Shown: positions 17,260-26,458 of the stretch, in pieces
Position numbering within the stretch: the stretch's first letter is position 1
Layout: the number at the start of each line of letters is the position of its first letter
Source: an uncultured bacterium
GTDB taxonomy: Bacteria > Bacillota > Clostridia > Oscillospirales > Ruminococcaceae
Direction of reading: 5' to 3'
Length of the DNA: 42,356 nucleotides
Assembly (NCBI GenBank): GCA_905214345.1
Contig: CAJMLV010000026.1
Location: 1 to 42,356, forward strand
Translations under genes and position numbers: made by a program
The notes under the pieces: model-generated
The model's database searches: none
Told to the model about the DNA's origin: nothing
The model's input: the letters and a program-made list of their open reading frames with translations, nothing else

Positions 17260-17901
17260 TCATTCTCCTCCGCCGGCCCAGGCCTGTGCATAGGCGCAGT
17301 GACTCATGTGGAAGCTGAAGTCTATGTTCAGCAGCTTGACCACCTGGATGTCATAATCCACCCGCATAAAAATGTCACGTCCGCTGGACCCTTCTCCCGC
17401 TTCCAGAAATTTGGAGCCGGTCATATCAATGTTTTTGATGTGGTTGCGTTTTTTGAACGCCTCGGCAGTGTCATCGGTGCCGTCCACAAGGTTGTTGTCC
17501 ATAATGGTATATACAATACCGCTGCCAATACCGTCCTGTATCAGTGCGACCAGGCTGTCTCCCGCCATAGCGGTGCCGGCATTCTCCACATATTGACCCA
17601 ATTCCTCGTTTACACTGCCCAGGCTGCCGCCCAGTTCTTCCAGAAAGGAGGCCACGTCATTGGCCAGGTCAGAACTGGCGCCACCCTGGCCGGTAAATGT
17701 TTCATCCAGGCCCAGAGCAAAGTAGATATGGGTGTATTGCGCCACCTGCTTGGTCGCGCTGTCCAGTGCAACAGCCATACGCGCCTGGGCGTAGGACATC
17801 TGAATAACCGACAGCAGGGTATAGATGGCAAACATGAAGAACGGAAGGGCCAGAGATGCTTCCACAATGACCGCACCACGCTGTCCGTTTTGATGTTTCA
17901 T
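17260..17901 (-). CDS. TadE-like pseudopilin
   Basis: This 213-residue protein has the TadE signature at its N-terminus: QRGAVIVEASLALPFFMFAIYTLL, a short basic leader followed by a hydrophobic segment with a Glu near +5. The rest is a predicted extracytoplasmic domain without recognised family. TadE-like pseudopilins are processed by the prepilin peptidase, whose gene is immediately downstream. I chose the ATG at 17901 (gggagg 7 bases upstream, typical short leader); an ATG at 17919 would add six residues and also has a ribosome-binding site. Confidence 0.85.
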   Translation of the reverse strand: MKHQNGQRGAVIVEASLALPFFMFAIYTLLSVIQMSYAQARMAVALDSATKQVAQYTHIYFALGLDETFTGQGGASSDLANDVASFLEELGGSLGSVNEELGQYVENAGTAMAGDSLVALIQDGIGSGIVYTIMDNNLVDGTDDTAEAFKKRNHIKNIDMTGSKFLEAGEGSSGRDIFMRVDYDIQVVKLLNIDFSFHMSHCAYAQAWAGGGE

Positions 17902-17931
17902 GGGTCGTTCCTCCCTCATCCTTGCCTCCTG

Positions 17932-20900
17932 TCAGGAATACCCGCGGATCAGGTCCACCTTGTAGGTACACCAGTCGGTATTTTCCCGCATTCCCGCCGA
18001 ACCTTCCACCGTATTTACAATAGGCAGGGTCATCATCAGCGGCTTGACCCGCAGGGTACCGGTAAGGCTGAAATAGCTCCGCGCCTTTGTCAGGCTGTAA
18101 TCTTCCTTTTTGGTAGCCAGGCGCATGTTGGCCTGGATCAGATCCCCCACCCGCAGCAGCATGGAAGAGTAGGTAGCGTCGTCCGTCAGACCGAGCAGCA
18201 GGAAAATATACATGTAATCGCTATAATACATGCCGTTTTCCGGCGAATTGCCGCTGCCTTCCCCGGGCGGGAAAACGTCCTCCACATCCAGAGAATAATA
18301 CCAGTCATCGGCGCTCATTTTGTACAGTTCCACCCGGCCGCCGGCCTTCAGTCGGTTCAGGTCCTTGGCACTTTCCAGGGTAGCCAGTACCAACACCAGC
18401 ACACATTTGGTCACCGGTACCGGCACAATGCCTGCCGTGGCAGCCGCTACGCCCGAAGCAATGCCGGTAATGACACTGTTGTTGTAGAAATTGCAGAAGC
18501 CGGACACAATGTTCAACAGTTCCCGGATGGCAAATATATTGGCATACGAAGCCGCCAGGTTGGCGTTGAGCGAACTGTTGCCATACAGGATATACTCTAC
18601 CTCTCCCAGGAAAGCATGGTTGTTGGCAGCGTTCAGCTGACGGTTGGTCAGACTCTGGTTTTCCATGACATTGCGGGGGTCATCCGCATTCCACAGTTCC
18701 TGCTGGTTGCTGTAAGGGAAATCCTGGAAAGTGACATTCTCGTTGGAGTCTTTCTCCAGGCGATACTTGCCCTCGTTGTTCAGGGTGGCATAGCTGAACA
18801 TGTCCATGATATATTCACAGACATACAGCTGGTCCCGCAGTTCGTCGCCGGAACCGTTCATCACGTTATTGGCGATGCTGACCACGCTGCCCAGACCGCT
18901 CAGAGCCGAAACCGTAGCGCCTCCGCTCACATCGGTCAGATCTTTTCCCTTACCGGTTATATAGCTGTCATCAGTGCCCACGGCAGATTTTTTTTCATCT
19001 TCCGCTTTCTTCTTATACTCCTCGTTTTTCTTGTCGTTTTCCTCAATTTCCTTGTCCACTTCGCCTTCGCTGTCTTTCAGCTTATCCTTGAGGAAACGAT
19101 AGAGCTTGGGCGTCTGCTTTTCCAGGTCCGGCTCGTTGCCGTCCGCGGCATTGTTCTGCTCCGAAACTTTGTAAATATCCCCCGTAGCAGGCTTCATCAG
19201 GGAATTGAAGTATCCGTAAGCCGCATTTTTTGCCGCATCCATAGAAATATCGGTGGTCTGAGGCACCACCGTACGTGCTGCATTGATGAGGGTGTTTCCG
19301 TCGGAAAGTTCCGCCAGCTTTACACCGCCGTAGGTCGCACCGTTCAGGGCATCCAGGCAGGACTGCATATCCTTGCGGATGTTGACAAGACGGTTTTTCA
19401 GTTCGGTGACGCTCTCCTGGGTGATCTGCGCGGCGATCTTTTCGCCTTCCACTTCTTTGTCATCGCTGTTTCCGCCTGAAGCTGCCGCCTGGGCCCCCTG
19501 ATACAGCTCATATTCACTTTTGGCATAATCCGTGTCATAAGAAGCGGCGGTATCGCCCCAGTCTGTCCGGGCACGGGTAAATTCGCCAGCTTTTTGCAGC
19601 AGCGTGTCCAGAGAACTGACCTGTTTTCCGTCCGGCAAAAAACCGCCGTCGATGGCCACATCCAGCCTTTTGATCTGCTCGGTGAGATCGTCCCGCAGGG
19701 GCTGCAGATAGTTGGACACTGCCGCGGCAAAATCGCCTACGGTGGTGTTACCGCCGGTAAACTTGCTTGTGAAAGTATATTGGCGGCCCTGAACTTTCGG
19801 AACCACCCGGGCAGCCGTGGAACCGTATTCCCTCACTTTGGTCCAGAAGGCAGAAGAACTGCCGCTGTTGAGGTAATCATCATACACCTTGTCGATCTTA
19901 TCGCAGGCGGCCTGGATCTGCTCTTTCCAGTCTGCGGGCAGATCGCTGTTTTCAGGCATTGGCTCGCATTCGGCGGCAGCCTGCAGCTTGCCATAGGTTT
20001 TCAGCACATCATCGCCCTTGCTGTTCAGGGTTCCGTTCACACCGGTAGAACTGACGGCCTGCTGCATCTTCATGCAGTAGACCACTTCGTTGTTGCCGCC
20101 GCCCGGTGACGGGATACCGTTCGCCGTAGCCATAAAGGAATCCACAGCATCGGTAATCTCTTTCAGGTCGTCATCCAAGCCTTCCAACAGCTTTTCCAGC
20201 AGCGCCTTGTCGATGCAGTAATGTTTGGTGCCGTCGATTTCCACTTCCTTGCCCACCGATTCCTTGTCGGTAATGTAATCGGAAGTCTGAAACTGCTTGA
20301 ATTGCGGTTGCTGCAGACTCTCTGTACCGGGGAAATAATACTGGGTAACGATAACGGTGGCGCCTTTCAGGTCATCGCGGATGTCGCTCAGTTTTTTGGC
20401 CAGATCCTTGTACTTATCGCTGGCAGGCAGACCACAGCTCTCCCGGGCTTTTTCATATTCCCGGATGGCCAGATAACTGTAAAAAGCGGTTTTCAGCAGT
20501 TCTCCCTGCTGTTCGGCATATTCCTGCTTTTTGTCCGCCACATCTTTGTTTTCGTCCGCCTCGGTGATCTGAGATTCAAAATCCAGGTCGCTGAACCGGT
20601 CGATAAGTTTGGTGGTCAGCTGAATGGGCCCGCGGTATTTCATGAATTCCACGATACCATCCTCAATGAGGGCCGCATTTTCCCGCAGATTGGCACCTTC
20701 CACCTCCGTCACATTGATGGCTTCGGTGATGTCGGTGCGCAGGAAATCAGAGAAGTTCCCGTTCTGCAGATCGTGCAGATAACTGACAAACAGATCACTG
20801 CCTTCCCCGCTGACCCCTTCCGCCTTGAGCATTCCCTCAAAGTAGGTCTCAGTCACCTCGTAAAAATCTTTAATGTTCTGGCAGGAGGCCACCAGGCCGT

Positions 20901-21102
20901 AATATTCCTTCAGTTCCTCGTCATAGCGGGCCAGAAGGGAGTACAATGCCAGGTCCGCCGCGGACTGGGATGTGGCCATGCTCAGCTGCACCCGGCTCAG
21001 GTCCCCGAACACGCAGGTAAATACCATACAGGGTACCAGAACGATGGCCAGAAAGACCGAGATGGCACCGTGGCTGCCTCTGTTTCGTTTTTTGTTCTTC
21101 AT
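17932..21102 (-). CDS. Large Tad-associated surface protein (DUF5702-type)
   Basis: This 1056-residue protein starts like TadG/DUF5702 proteins: a basic leader, then GAISVFLAIVLVPCMVFTCVF (about 12-32) as membrane anchor or pseudopilin-like segment, then GDLSRVQLSMATSQSAADLALYS. The long exterior part is mostly helical. It includes a highly charged coiled-coil-like stretch at about 660-705 (KEIEENDKKNEEYKKKAEDEKK) and a hydrophobic patch near 860-900. It lies 11 bp after one TadE-like gene and 30 bp before the other, so it probably is a structural or adhesive partner of the pilus. No enzymatic motif was seen. Confidence 0.82.
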   Translation of the reverse strand: MKNKKRNRGSHGAISVFLAIVLVPCMVFTCVFGDLSRVQLSMATSQSAADLALYSLLARYDEELKEYYGLVASCQNIKDFYEVTETYFEGMLKAEGVSGEGSDLFVSYLHDLQNGNFSDFLRTDITEAINVTEVEGANLRENAALIEDGIVEFMKYRGPIQLTTKLIDRFSDLDFESQITEADENKDVADKKQEYAEQQGELLKTAFYSYLAIREYEKARESCGLPASDKYKDLAKKLSDIRDDLKGATVIVTQYYFPGTESLQQPQFKQFQTSDYITDKESVGKEVEIDGTKHYCIDKALLEKLLEGLDDDLKEITDAVDSFMATANGIPSPGGGNNEVVYCMKMQQAVSSTGVNGTLNSKGDDVLKTYGKLQAAAECEPMPENSDLPADWKEQIQAACDKIDKVYDDYLNSGSSSAFWTKVREYGSTAARVVPKVQGRQYTFTSKFTGGNTTVGDFAAAVSNYLQPLRDDLTEQIKRLDVAIDGGFLPDGKQVSSLDTLLQKAGEFTRARTDWGDTAASYDTDYAKSEYELYQGAQAAASGGNSDDKEVEGEKIAAQITQESVTELKNRLVNIRKDMQSCLDALNGATYGGVKLAELSDGNTLINAARTVVPQTTDISMDAAKNAAYGYFNSLMKPATGDIYKVSEQNNAADGNEPDLEKQTPKLYRFLKDKLKDSEGEVDKEIEENDKKNEEYKKKAEDEKKSAVGTDDSYITGKGKDLTDVSGGATVSALSGLGSVVSIANNVMNGSGDELRDQLYVCEYIMDMFSYATLNNEGKYRLEKDSNENVTFQDFPYSNQQELWNADDPRNVMENQSLTNRQLNAANNHAFLGEVEYILYGNSSLNANLAASYANIFAIRELLNIVSGFCNFYNNSVITGIASGVAAATAGIVPVPVTKCVLVLVLATLESAKDLNRLKAGGRVELYKMSADDWYYSLDVEDVFPPGEGSGNSPENGMYYSDYMYIFLLLGLTDDATYSSMLLRVGDLIQANMRLATKKEDYSLTKARSYFSLTGTLRVKPLMMTLPIVNTVEGSAGMRENTDWCTYKVDLIRGYS

Positions 21103-21113
21103 CGGCCGCCCCC

Positions 21114-21758
21114 TCAGTTGATAAATCTGCCCAGTTTTTCCATGGCTTCCTTGATCTTGCCGGTAAAGTTTTCGATCTGTTCGCCGAACTCACTGCGTTC
21201 CAGATAGTCCTGCACCGTAGACACGTTGCGCACAAACTCGGTGGGGTCGCCGATGGGTTCGGTGACCTGCACCTCATAATGGAACTTGATGGATTCGTTG
21301 GAAAAGATCATACGGATGGGCAGCTTGATGTCAAAACTGCACTTTACCGGAAAAGAAGACACAAGTATATTCATCTTCGGGTCGATCTCCACAGACACTG
21401 CCTGCGGGCTCATTCCCCGGAAAGCCATGACATTGAAGCCGCTGACAGCATCTTCCAGCTTGTCCTCCAGTTCGGCGGCAATGGCCTGTGCTTCCGAAGT
21501 AAGGATATAGCGGTACGGGCGCACCTTGGCCGCCGATGTGGATTTGGGCACAGCGCCTGTTTCCTGCACCACTTCCAGCATGGGGTTTTCACACCGGGCG
21601 GCGCCCTGGATGGCGATTTCGATGCAGGCCCGTTCCACCCGGGCATACTGATAGTAGGCTTCGCAGGCCATCAGCATCACGAATACGATGATGAACATGA
21701 TGGGGAACACAAACGCCGCTTCCATAATGACAACGGCACCTCTCCGGTCCTGTTTCAT
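21114..21758 (-). CDS. TadE-like pseudopilin
   Basis: This 214-residue protein carries the TadE-type N-terminus RRGAVVIMEAAFVFPIMFIIVFVML followed by a hydrophilic domain. The ATG at 21758 gives a 6-residue basic leader and has ggggagg 6 bases upstream; in-frame upstream starts would run through the preceding terminator hairpin and are rejected. It differs in sequence from the second TadE-like protein of the operon, so two distinct minor pilins are likely. Confidence 0.88.
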   Translation of the reverse strand: MKQDRRGAVVIMEAAFVFPIMFIIVFVMLMACEAYYQYARVERACIEIAIQGAARCENPMLEVVQETGAVPKSTSAAKVRPYRYILTSEAQAIAAELEDKLEDAVSGFNVMAFRGMSPQAVSVEIDPKMNILVSSFPVKCSFDIKLPIRMIFSNESIKFHYEVQVTEPIGDPTEFVRNVSTVQDYLERSEFGEQIENFTGKIKEAMEKLGRFIN

Positions 21759-21816
21759 CCCGGCCTCCCCTTTCTTTGCTGTATTGTATATCATCAGCCC
21801 TTGGGCTGTTACGGTA

Positions 21817-21854
21817 CAAAAAGGGCTGTATGCCGCACAGGGCGGCAGACAGCC
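21817..21854 (-). terminator. Intrinsic terminator directly after the Flp pilin gene
   Basis: A hairpin with 13-base arms (21842-21854 and 21824-21836, one mismatch, 5-base loop) is followed on the minus strand by CTTTTTG. It begins 11 bp after the pilin stop, inside the operon. A second small palindrome (cagcccttgggctg, 21795-21808) and a TACAAT-like box follow before the next gene. Confidence 0.75.
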
Positions 21855-21864
21855 GCTTATGGGT

Positions 21865-22083
21865 TTAGATGGCAGCGGTCGCCTGACCGGCAGACTGTTC
21901 AATCTGGCCGAACAGAGTGGTCAGGATGCCGGCGATCTGATCCTTGAAGAACAGAGCCAGCGCCACAGCGATGCCGATCAGCACCACGATAGCCACGATG
22001 TCCACAGCGCCGCGCTCTTCCTCCAGGAAGTTCTGCTTGGCCTGCAGCATCTTGACGTACATCTGCATAAACAAACCATTCAT
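21865..22083 (-). CDS. flp: Flp-type major pilin
   Basis: This 72-residue protein is a small type IVb pilin of the clostridial Flp1-like kind. A leader of about 25 residues ends in EEERG, followed by the hydrophobic segment AVDIVAIVVLIGIAVALALFF and a short amphipathic tail. Processing after Gly25 by the TadV-type peptidase is expected; the residue at +5 is not Glu, as in other Gram-positive members. A strong ribosome-binding site (ggaggaa) precedes the ATG. A terminator directly follows, consistent with the pilin being the most abundant product of the operon. Confidence 0.9.
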   Translation of the reverse strand: MNGLFMQMYVKMLQAKQNFLEEERGAVDIVAIVVLIGIAVALALFFKDQIAGILTTLFGQIEQSAGQATAAI

Positions 22084-22126
22084 CGGTAAAGTTCCTCCTT
22101 TCCCGCAAAATCATATCAAACACGGC

Positions 22127-23005
22127 TCACGCCCCGATGTTGCTGAACACCGGCACGATCACCATGATCAATATCCCGATAAAAGTCAGGCACATAGGCA
22201 GCAGCAGCTTGTTGTTGGCCAGCTCGCCCTGCCGGTGCACAAACTGTTTTTTCAGGTCCCAGACTTCCCGGCTCTGCTGGGTCAGCATGGCAGCCAGGTC
22301 GCTGTTGCCTTTGGTAACACCCTGGATCAGGGTGGAAGCAAACTTTCGGATCTCCGGGGTCATGCACCGCTGGCCGAAGGAGAACATGGCATCCACTTCC
22401 GCCTTGCCGTTCTGCATTTCGATGACGCTGCGGCGCATCTCCTCGTAAATGATGCCTTCTTTGGAGAAGGCGGTGCGCTCCCATGCTTCCCGCAGGATCA
22501 TACCGGAGTTCACCAGCAGAGCCAGCTTGGACACAACATCCGAAAATTCCGAGATCATGGTCTCAGACCGCTTGGTGATTTTTTCTTTGGTGGTGGTGCC
22601 GTAATAGTAGTAGGCACCGCCTGCCCCGGCGATCACCAGCAGGAAGATCAGCAGGTCGCCCTCGGCAAAGAAATAGATGGGCGCAGCCAGGCACAACACG
22701 GTGAGCGCCATGGTAAACTGCTGGGCATAGGTGACCCGCAGATAATAATCGGCATACTTTTCGCCGTACAGCACCGCCAGCTCTTTGCGCAGGCTGCGGT
22801 CCTTCTTGGACTTGAACTGCATGTTCAGCATCTGCACCACTTCGTAGCCGATGAAATACAGGTCCTTTACCGGGTAGTCCTTATCGTCCAGCTTTTCAAA
22901 CATCCAGCTGTTTTTCCGTCCGCGGAGATACAGCAGAAACCAGACGCACAGCACCCCGCAGCCGATCAGCAGGACCGCAATGTCCGCAATGCTCACGATG
23001 GTCAT
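22127..23005 (-). CDS. tadC: Tad pilus inner-membrane platform protein TadC
   Basis: This 292-residue protein has a T2SSF-type domain (about 150-270, ISEFSDVVSKLALLVNSGMILREAWER) flanked by membrane helices near 5-25, 95-130 and 265-290. With TadB it forms the platform on which the TadA ATPase acts. The ATG at 23005 was chosen, preceded by agagga at a slightly long 11-base spacing; the next gene upstream stops at 23022. Confidence 0.92.
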   Translation of the reverse strand: MTIVSIADIAVLLIGCGVLCVWFLLYLRGRKNSWMFEKLDDKDYPVKDLYFIGYEVVQMLNMQFKSKKDRSLRKELAVLYGEKYADYYLRVTYAQQFTMALTVLCLAAPIYFFAEGDLLIFLLVIAGAGGAYYYYGTTTKEKITKRSETMISEFSDVVSKLALLVNSGMILREAWERTAFSKEGIIYEEMRRSVIEMQNGKAEVDAMFSFGQRCMTPEIRKFASTLIQGVTKGNSDLAAMLTQQSREVWDLKKQFVHRQGELANNKLLLPMCLTFIGILIMVIVPVFSNIGA

Positions 23006-23021
23006 GTTGGCACGTCCTCTC

Positions 23022-23930
23022 TCACACCTTAATATCAAGCACGATCCGCCCGATGAAGTAGGAAGCCACAAACATCACCATCGCAATGGTGGTGGCCGCC
23101 AGACCGCTGGGCGTCACGAAGTTGGCCGCAAATTCCGGGCTGCCGATCTTGATCATACCGATGAGCAGCACCGGCATGATCAGCATCAGAGACTGCTCGG
23201 ACTTACTGCCGGTCACAATGGTCTCGATCTCCTCGCTGATAGACATCTTGTCGCTGAGAATATCATATGTATTGCGGATGGTGTCCCGGATATTGCCGCC
23301 CTTGCGGTAGCAGATCTCAAACACACTGGCAAAATCCTGAATATCGTCACACCCGCTGCGCTTGCCGAAGTCCGCCAGCAGTTCCTCGATGGTAATGCCG
23401 TTGGCCAGCCCGGCGTTGATCACATACAGTTCTTTCAGGATGAACGCGTCCTCCTCGTACTGGTTTTTCAGGTCTGCATAGACCGCAGCAAAGGATTCCG
23501 GCACATTTTTGCCCGCGTTCAAAGAGGTGGAAATGGCTTCCAGCATATCCCGGAACTGAGATTTCAGCTTGTTCTGCCGTGCCAGGCGCAGCTGTTCGTT
23601 GCGGATGGGCACAAACAGGCGCGCAGCCAGCGCCCCCACGCCCACCATGACCACCGTGTTGAGCACATAGGTCAGGGTGGTGGGGTTGCCGAATTCGTCC
23701 ACGCCGATTCCGCCGTAAAACAGATACCCGACCATTGCCCCCACCACAAAAGCCGCCACAGCGTACAGAATCTTTTCCAGGGGGCTCATGATGTACACCC
23801 GGTAGTTCAGGGTCTGGATGTTGGTAGCGGACTTGTAATACTGCGGTTCCTGTTCCGGGGCTTTCTTTTTGGCCGCTTTTTCCCCGGATTTCTTTTCGGG
23901 GGCAGCCTCCTTTTTATTTTTGACAAACAT
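23022..23930 (-). CDS. tadB: Tad pilus inner-membrane platform protein TadB
   Basis: This 302-residue protein has a Lys/Glu-rich cytoplasmic N-terminus (1-30), membrane helices at about 57-78 and 85-105, a T2SSF domain (about 127-250, FRDMLEAISTSLNAGKNVPESF), and two C-terminal helices. It pairs with TadC, 16 bp downstream. The ATG is preceded by gggagga. The basic and acidic N-terminal tail is longer than in many TadB proteins and could be a regulatory contact. Confidence 0.92.
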   Translation of the reverse strand: MFVKNKKEAAPEKKSGEKAAKKKAPEQEPQYYKSATNIQTLNYRVYIMSPLEKILYAVAAFVVGAMVGYLFYGGIGVDEFGNPTTLTYVLNTVVMVGVGALAARLFVPIRNEQLRLARQNKLKSQFRDMLEAISTSLNAGKNVPESFAAVYADLKNQYEEDAFILKELYVINAGLANGITIEELLADFGKRSGCDDIQDFASVFEICYRKGGNIRDTIRNTYDILSDKMSISEEIETIVTGSKSEQSLMLIMPVLLIGMIKIGSPEFAANFVTPSGLAATTIAMVMFVASYFIGRIVLDIKV

Positions 23931-23962
23931 ATTGCATCCTCCCGCCGTCGGGGGCAGCTTTC

Positions 23963-25204
23963 TCAGAAGTCCTGCCGGAATCCCGCCAGCTGCAGCTTAA
24001 ACACGTTCTGCATCTTGTTTTCGGTACGCCGGAGCTGTCCGGAAACATGTTCCAGCGTGCTGTTTTCGTCTTCCACAAACTCATACAGCGGATTGAGCAT
24101 GATGTTGCCCTGCTCATCCAGTCCCAGCACTTCGGTGATGGCCATGGTCTTGCGGCTGTGGTCACGCAGGCGGGACAGATGAATGATGATGTCCACCGCG
24201 CTGGAGATCTGCTGCCGGATCGCCGCCAGCGGCAGACCGGCAGCCCCCTGCAGGACCATGGTTTCCAGACGGCTGAGCATATCCCGGGTGGAGTTTGCGT
24301 GGCCGGTGGAAAGACTGCCGTCGTGGCCGGTATTCATGGCCTGCAGCATGTCCAGGGCTTCGGCGCCGCGGACTTCGCCCACGATGATGCGTTCGGGACG
24401 CATACGCAGGCTGGATTTGATCAGGTCCCGGATGGTGATGGCACCCGCACCGGCAGAGTTGGCGTTGCGGGTTTCCAGACTGACCAGGTTGGGCACGTTT
24501 TCGATCTGCAGTTCGGCCGAGTCCTCGATGGTAATGATGCGTTCATCCTTGGGGATATAGTTGGACAGCGCGTTCAGGAAGGTGGTTTTGCCGGAACCGG
24601 TACCGCCGCACACAAAAATGTTGTACCGCGCCTTGACCAGGATCTCCAAAAAATCCGCGATAGGCCGCGTAAGCGAACCATATTCGATCAGTTTTTCGAT
24701 GGTCATGGGATTTTTGGAGAATTTACGGATGGTCACCACCGGTCCCACCAGGGAGATGGGCGGCAGAACCACGTTCACACGGGAACCGTCCGGCAGACGG
24801 GTATCCACGATGGGATTGGCCTGGTTGACTTCACGTCCGGCCAGACCCACGATACGCTGGATCACATCTTCCAGGCGGCGTTCACTTTCAAAGGTGGTTT
24901 CCAGTTTGTGTACGCGGCCTTTCTGTTCGATGAAGATGTTATCCGGGCCGTTGATCATCACTTCGGTGATGGTATCATCGCTCATGATACCGTCCAGAAT
25001 CCCGAAACCGCGGATGGACGAATAGATGTCCCGGACAATGGAGATCTTTTCATCGATCAGCAGATTCTGCCCGGCCAGTTTCCGCAGCACCAGATTTTCA
25101 ATTTTGGCCTGCAGTTCCTCATCATTGAGCTGGCTCAGCGGAAATTCGCTCAGCACATAGTTTTTCAGGGTCGCTACAAGTTCCTGTTGTTTATCGGGCT
25201 GCAT
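23963..25204 (-). CDS. tadA: Tad pilus assembly ATPase TadA/CpaF
   Basis: This 413-residue secretion ATPase has all core motifs: Walker A GGTGSGKT (200-207), Asp box IITIEDSAEL (about 223-232), Walker B region IIVGEVRGAEALDML (about 273-287) and His box TGHDGSLSTGHAN (about 292-304). It powers pilin extraction and assembly on the TadB/TadC platform. It is normal length for the family. The phosphatase, FHA and zinc-ribbon genes immediately upstream are candidates for regulating it. Confidence 0.95.
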   Translation of the reverse strand: MQPDKQQELVATLKNYVLSEFPLSQLNDEELQAKIENLVLRKLAGQNLLIDEKISIVRDIYSSIRGFGILDGIMSDDTITEVMINGPDNIFIEQKGRVHKLETTFESERRLEDVIQRIVGLAGREVNQANPIVDTRLPDGSRVNVVLPPISLVGPVVTIRKFSKNPMTIEKLIEYGSLTRPIADFLEILVKARYNIFVCGGTGSGKTTFLNALSNYIPKDERIITIEDSAELQIENVPNLVSLETRNANSAGAGAITIRDLIKSSLRMRPERIIVGEVRGAEALDMLQAMNTGHDGSLSTGHANSTRDMLSRLETMVLQGAAGLPLAAIRQQISSAVDIIIHLSRLRDHSRKTMAITEVLGLDEQGNIMLNPLYEFVEDENSTLEHVSGQLRRTENKMQNVFKLQLAGFRQDF

Positions 25205-25238
25205 GGCTCCGCTTCTCCTTTCATGGCGCAGAATGGTT

Positions 25239-25685
25239 TTACCGCAGGATCAGCAGCACAATCAGCACCGCCAGCACCGCCAGCAGGGCGATGCGCAGCA
25301 CGTTGTTGGGTCCGCCTTCCCGGTCGGCTTTTTTGGGTTTCGGCGCTTTTTTAGGTTTCGGAGCCTTCTTCGCCTTCGGCGCCTTTTTGGCAGGTGTCTC
25401 CTGCCCGGGACGGGACGCCGGAATTTCAAAGCCCATCTGCGGCGCTGCGGCGCCCTGGGGGGCAAATTCCGTCTTTTCGTCATCATCCGCCGCCGGCGCC
25501 CAGGCGTTGCCCGCAAATTCCGTCTTTACGTCGTCTTCTGCGGGGAACTCCCCGTCGTCCACAGCGGCAAAGGAGGTTTCTTCCTCCGCACCGCGGCGGG
25601 GTCCCGCCGCGCTGTTTTCGGCACCGCAATAGGGGCACTTGGTCATGCCCGCCGGGATAGGTGCCCCGCATTTGCTACAGATCAT
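25239..25685 (-). CDS. Zinc-ribbon, tail-anchored protein with repeated Thr motifs
   Basis: This 148-residue protein has an N-terminal zinc ribbon (CSKC at 3-6, CPYC at 17-20). An acidic linker carries three related threonine motifs: EETSFA (T37), DDVKTEFA (T55) and DDEKTEFA (T72). A GFEIP motif follows (85-89), then a basic KAPKPKK repeat (about 101-119) and a C-terminal membrane helix (about 129-147). It would be held at the cytoplasmic face of the membrane. The regularly spaced threonines, 17-18 residues apart in acidic context, resemble phosphothreonine sites read by FHA domains, and an FHA protein and PP2C phosphatase lie just upstream. That role is inference. No enzymatic domain is present. 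Confidence 0.85.
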   Translation of the reverse strand: MICSKCGAPIPAGMTKCPYCGAENSAAGPRRGAEEETSFAAVDDGEFPAEDDVKTEFAGNAWAPAADDDEKTEFAPQGAAAPQMGFEIPASRPGQETPAKKAPKAKKAPKPKKAPKPKKADREGGPNNVLRIALLAVLAVLIVLLILR

Positions 25686-25715
25686 ACAAAAAACCTCCTT
25701 TTTCCCATTTGCGCA

Positions 25716-26453
25716 TCAAAGCACGCGGCAGATCACTGCAGACGCATTGTCCCGCGCCGGTCCGGCCAGGACATCCGTCATCAGCTGCCGCAGCATCTGG
25801 GCCGATGTTTCCCTTTTCAGGATGGTATACAACCGTTCCGCCGGCAGCTCGTTATAAAAACCGTCGCTGCACACAAGAAAGACCATTCCCCGCGACGCCG
25901 TTCCCCATTGGGTGGCGATCTCCAGTTCACTGGATACCCCCAGCGCGTTCACCAGCGCATGGCTCAGCCGGTGGCTGTACGCCTGTTCGGGGGTCATCTC
26001 GCCCGAACGGATCATCTGATTGGCCCAGGTCTGGTCATCGGTCAGCTGCTGCAGCACGCCGCTCCGGGATGCGTACACCCGGCTGTCGCCGATCTGCTTG
26101 ACAAAGAATTCCTCTTCCTGCATGTACACCAGGGACAAAGTGCTGCCGGTTTGCTGCCCGATCTGTTCCGCCAGATAATAGATCTGCCGGTGCGCTTCAA
26201 AAATCGCGGCATCCAGCTCCGCCGACATCTCCTCCATGGATTTTGCCTCGCTGCGCTGATCCCACCATGTTTCCAGGGCGTTCACTGCTATGCCGCTCGC
26301 TTTTTCTCCGCAGGCAAGGCCGCCCATTCCGTCGGCCACGGCAAGCAGCACCGTGCGGGTGCTGCCAACGTATCCCGTCAGGGCAAGCACCCGGTCCTGA
26401 TTATTGCTGCGTACCTTACCGATATCCGTAATACTTGCGACATCATATTTCAT
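25716..26453 (-). CDS. PP2C-type Ser/Thr phosphatase
   Basis: This 245-residue protein has PP2C (PPM) metal-binding motifs: NNQDR (D20), VADGMGG (D41), GDSRVY, CSDGFYNEL and the final RDNASAVI. It is a soluble single-domain enzyme that removes phosphate from Ser/Thr residues with Mn2+ or Mg2+. Its likely targets are proteins phosphorylated by the kinases at 33-42 kb. I chose the ATG at 26453; a TTG three codons earlier overlaps the FHA gene stop, and neither start has a strong ribosome-binding site, so translation is probably coupled to the FHA gene 5 bp upstream. Confidence 0.92.
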   Translation of the reverse strand: MKYDVASITDIGKVRSNNQDRVLALTGYVGSTRTVLLAVADGMGGLACGEKASGIAVNALETWWDQRSEAKSMEEMSAELDAAIFEAHRQIYYLAEQIGQQTGSTLSLVYMQEEEFFVKQIGDSRVYASRSGVLQQLTDDQTWANQMIRSGEMTPEQAYSHRLSHALVNALGVSSELEIATQWGTASRGMVFLVCSDGFYNELPAERLYTILKRETSAQMLRQLMTDVLAGPARDNASAVICRVL

Positions 26454-26458
26454 GGCGA

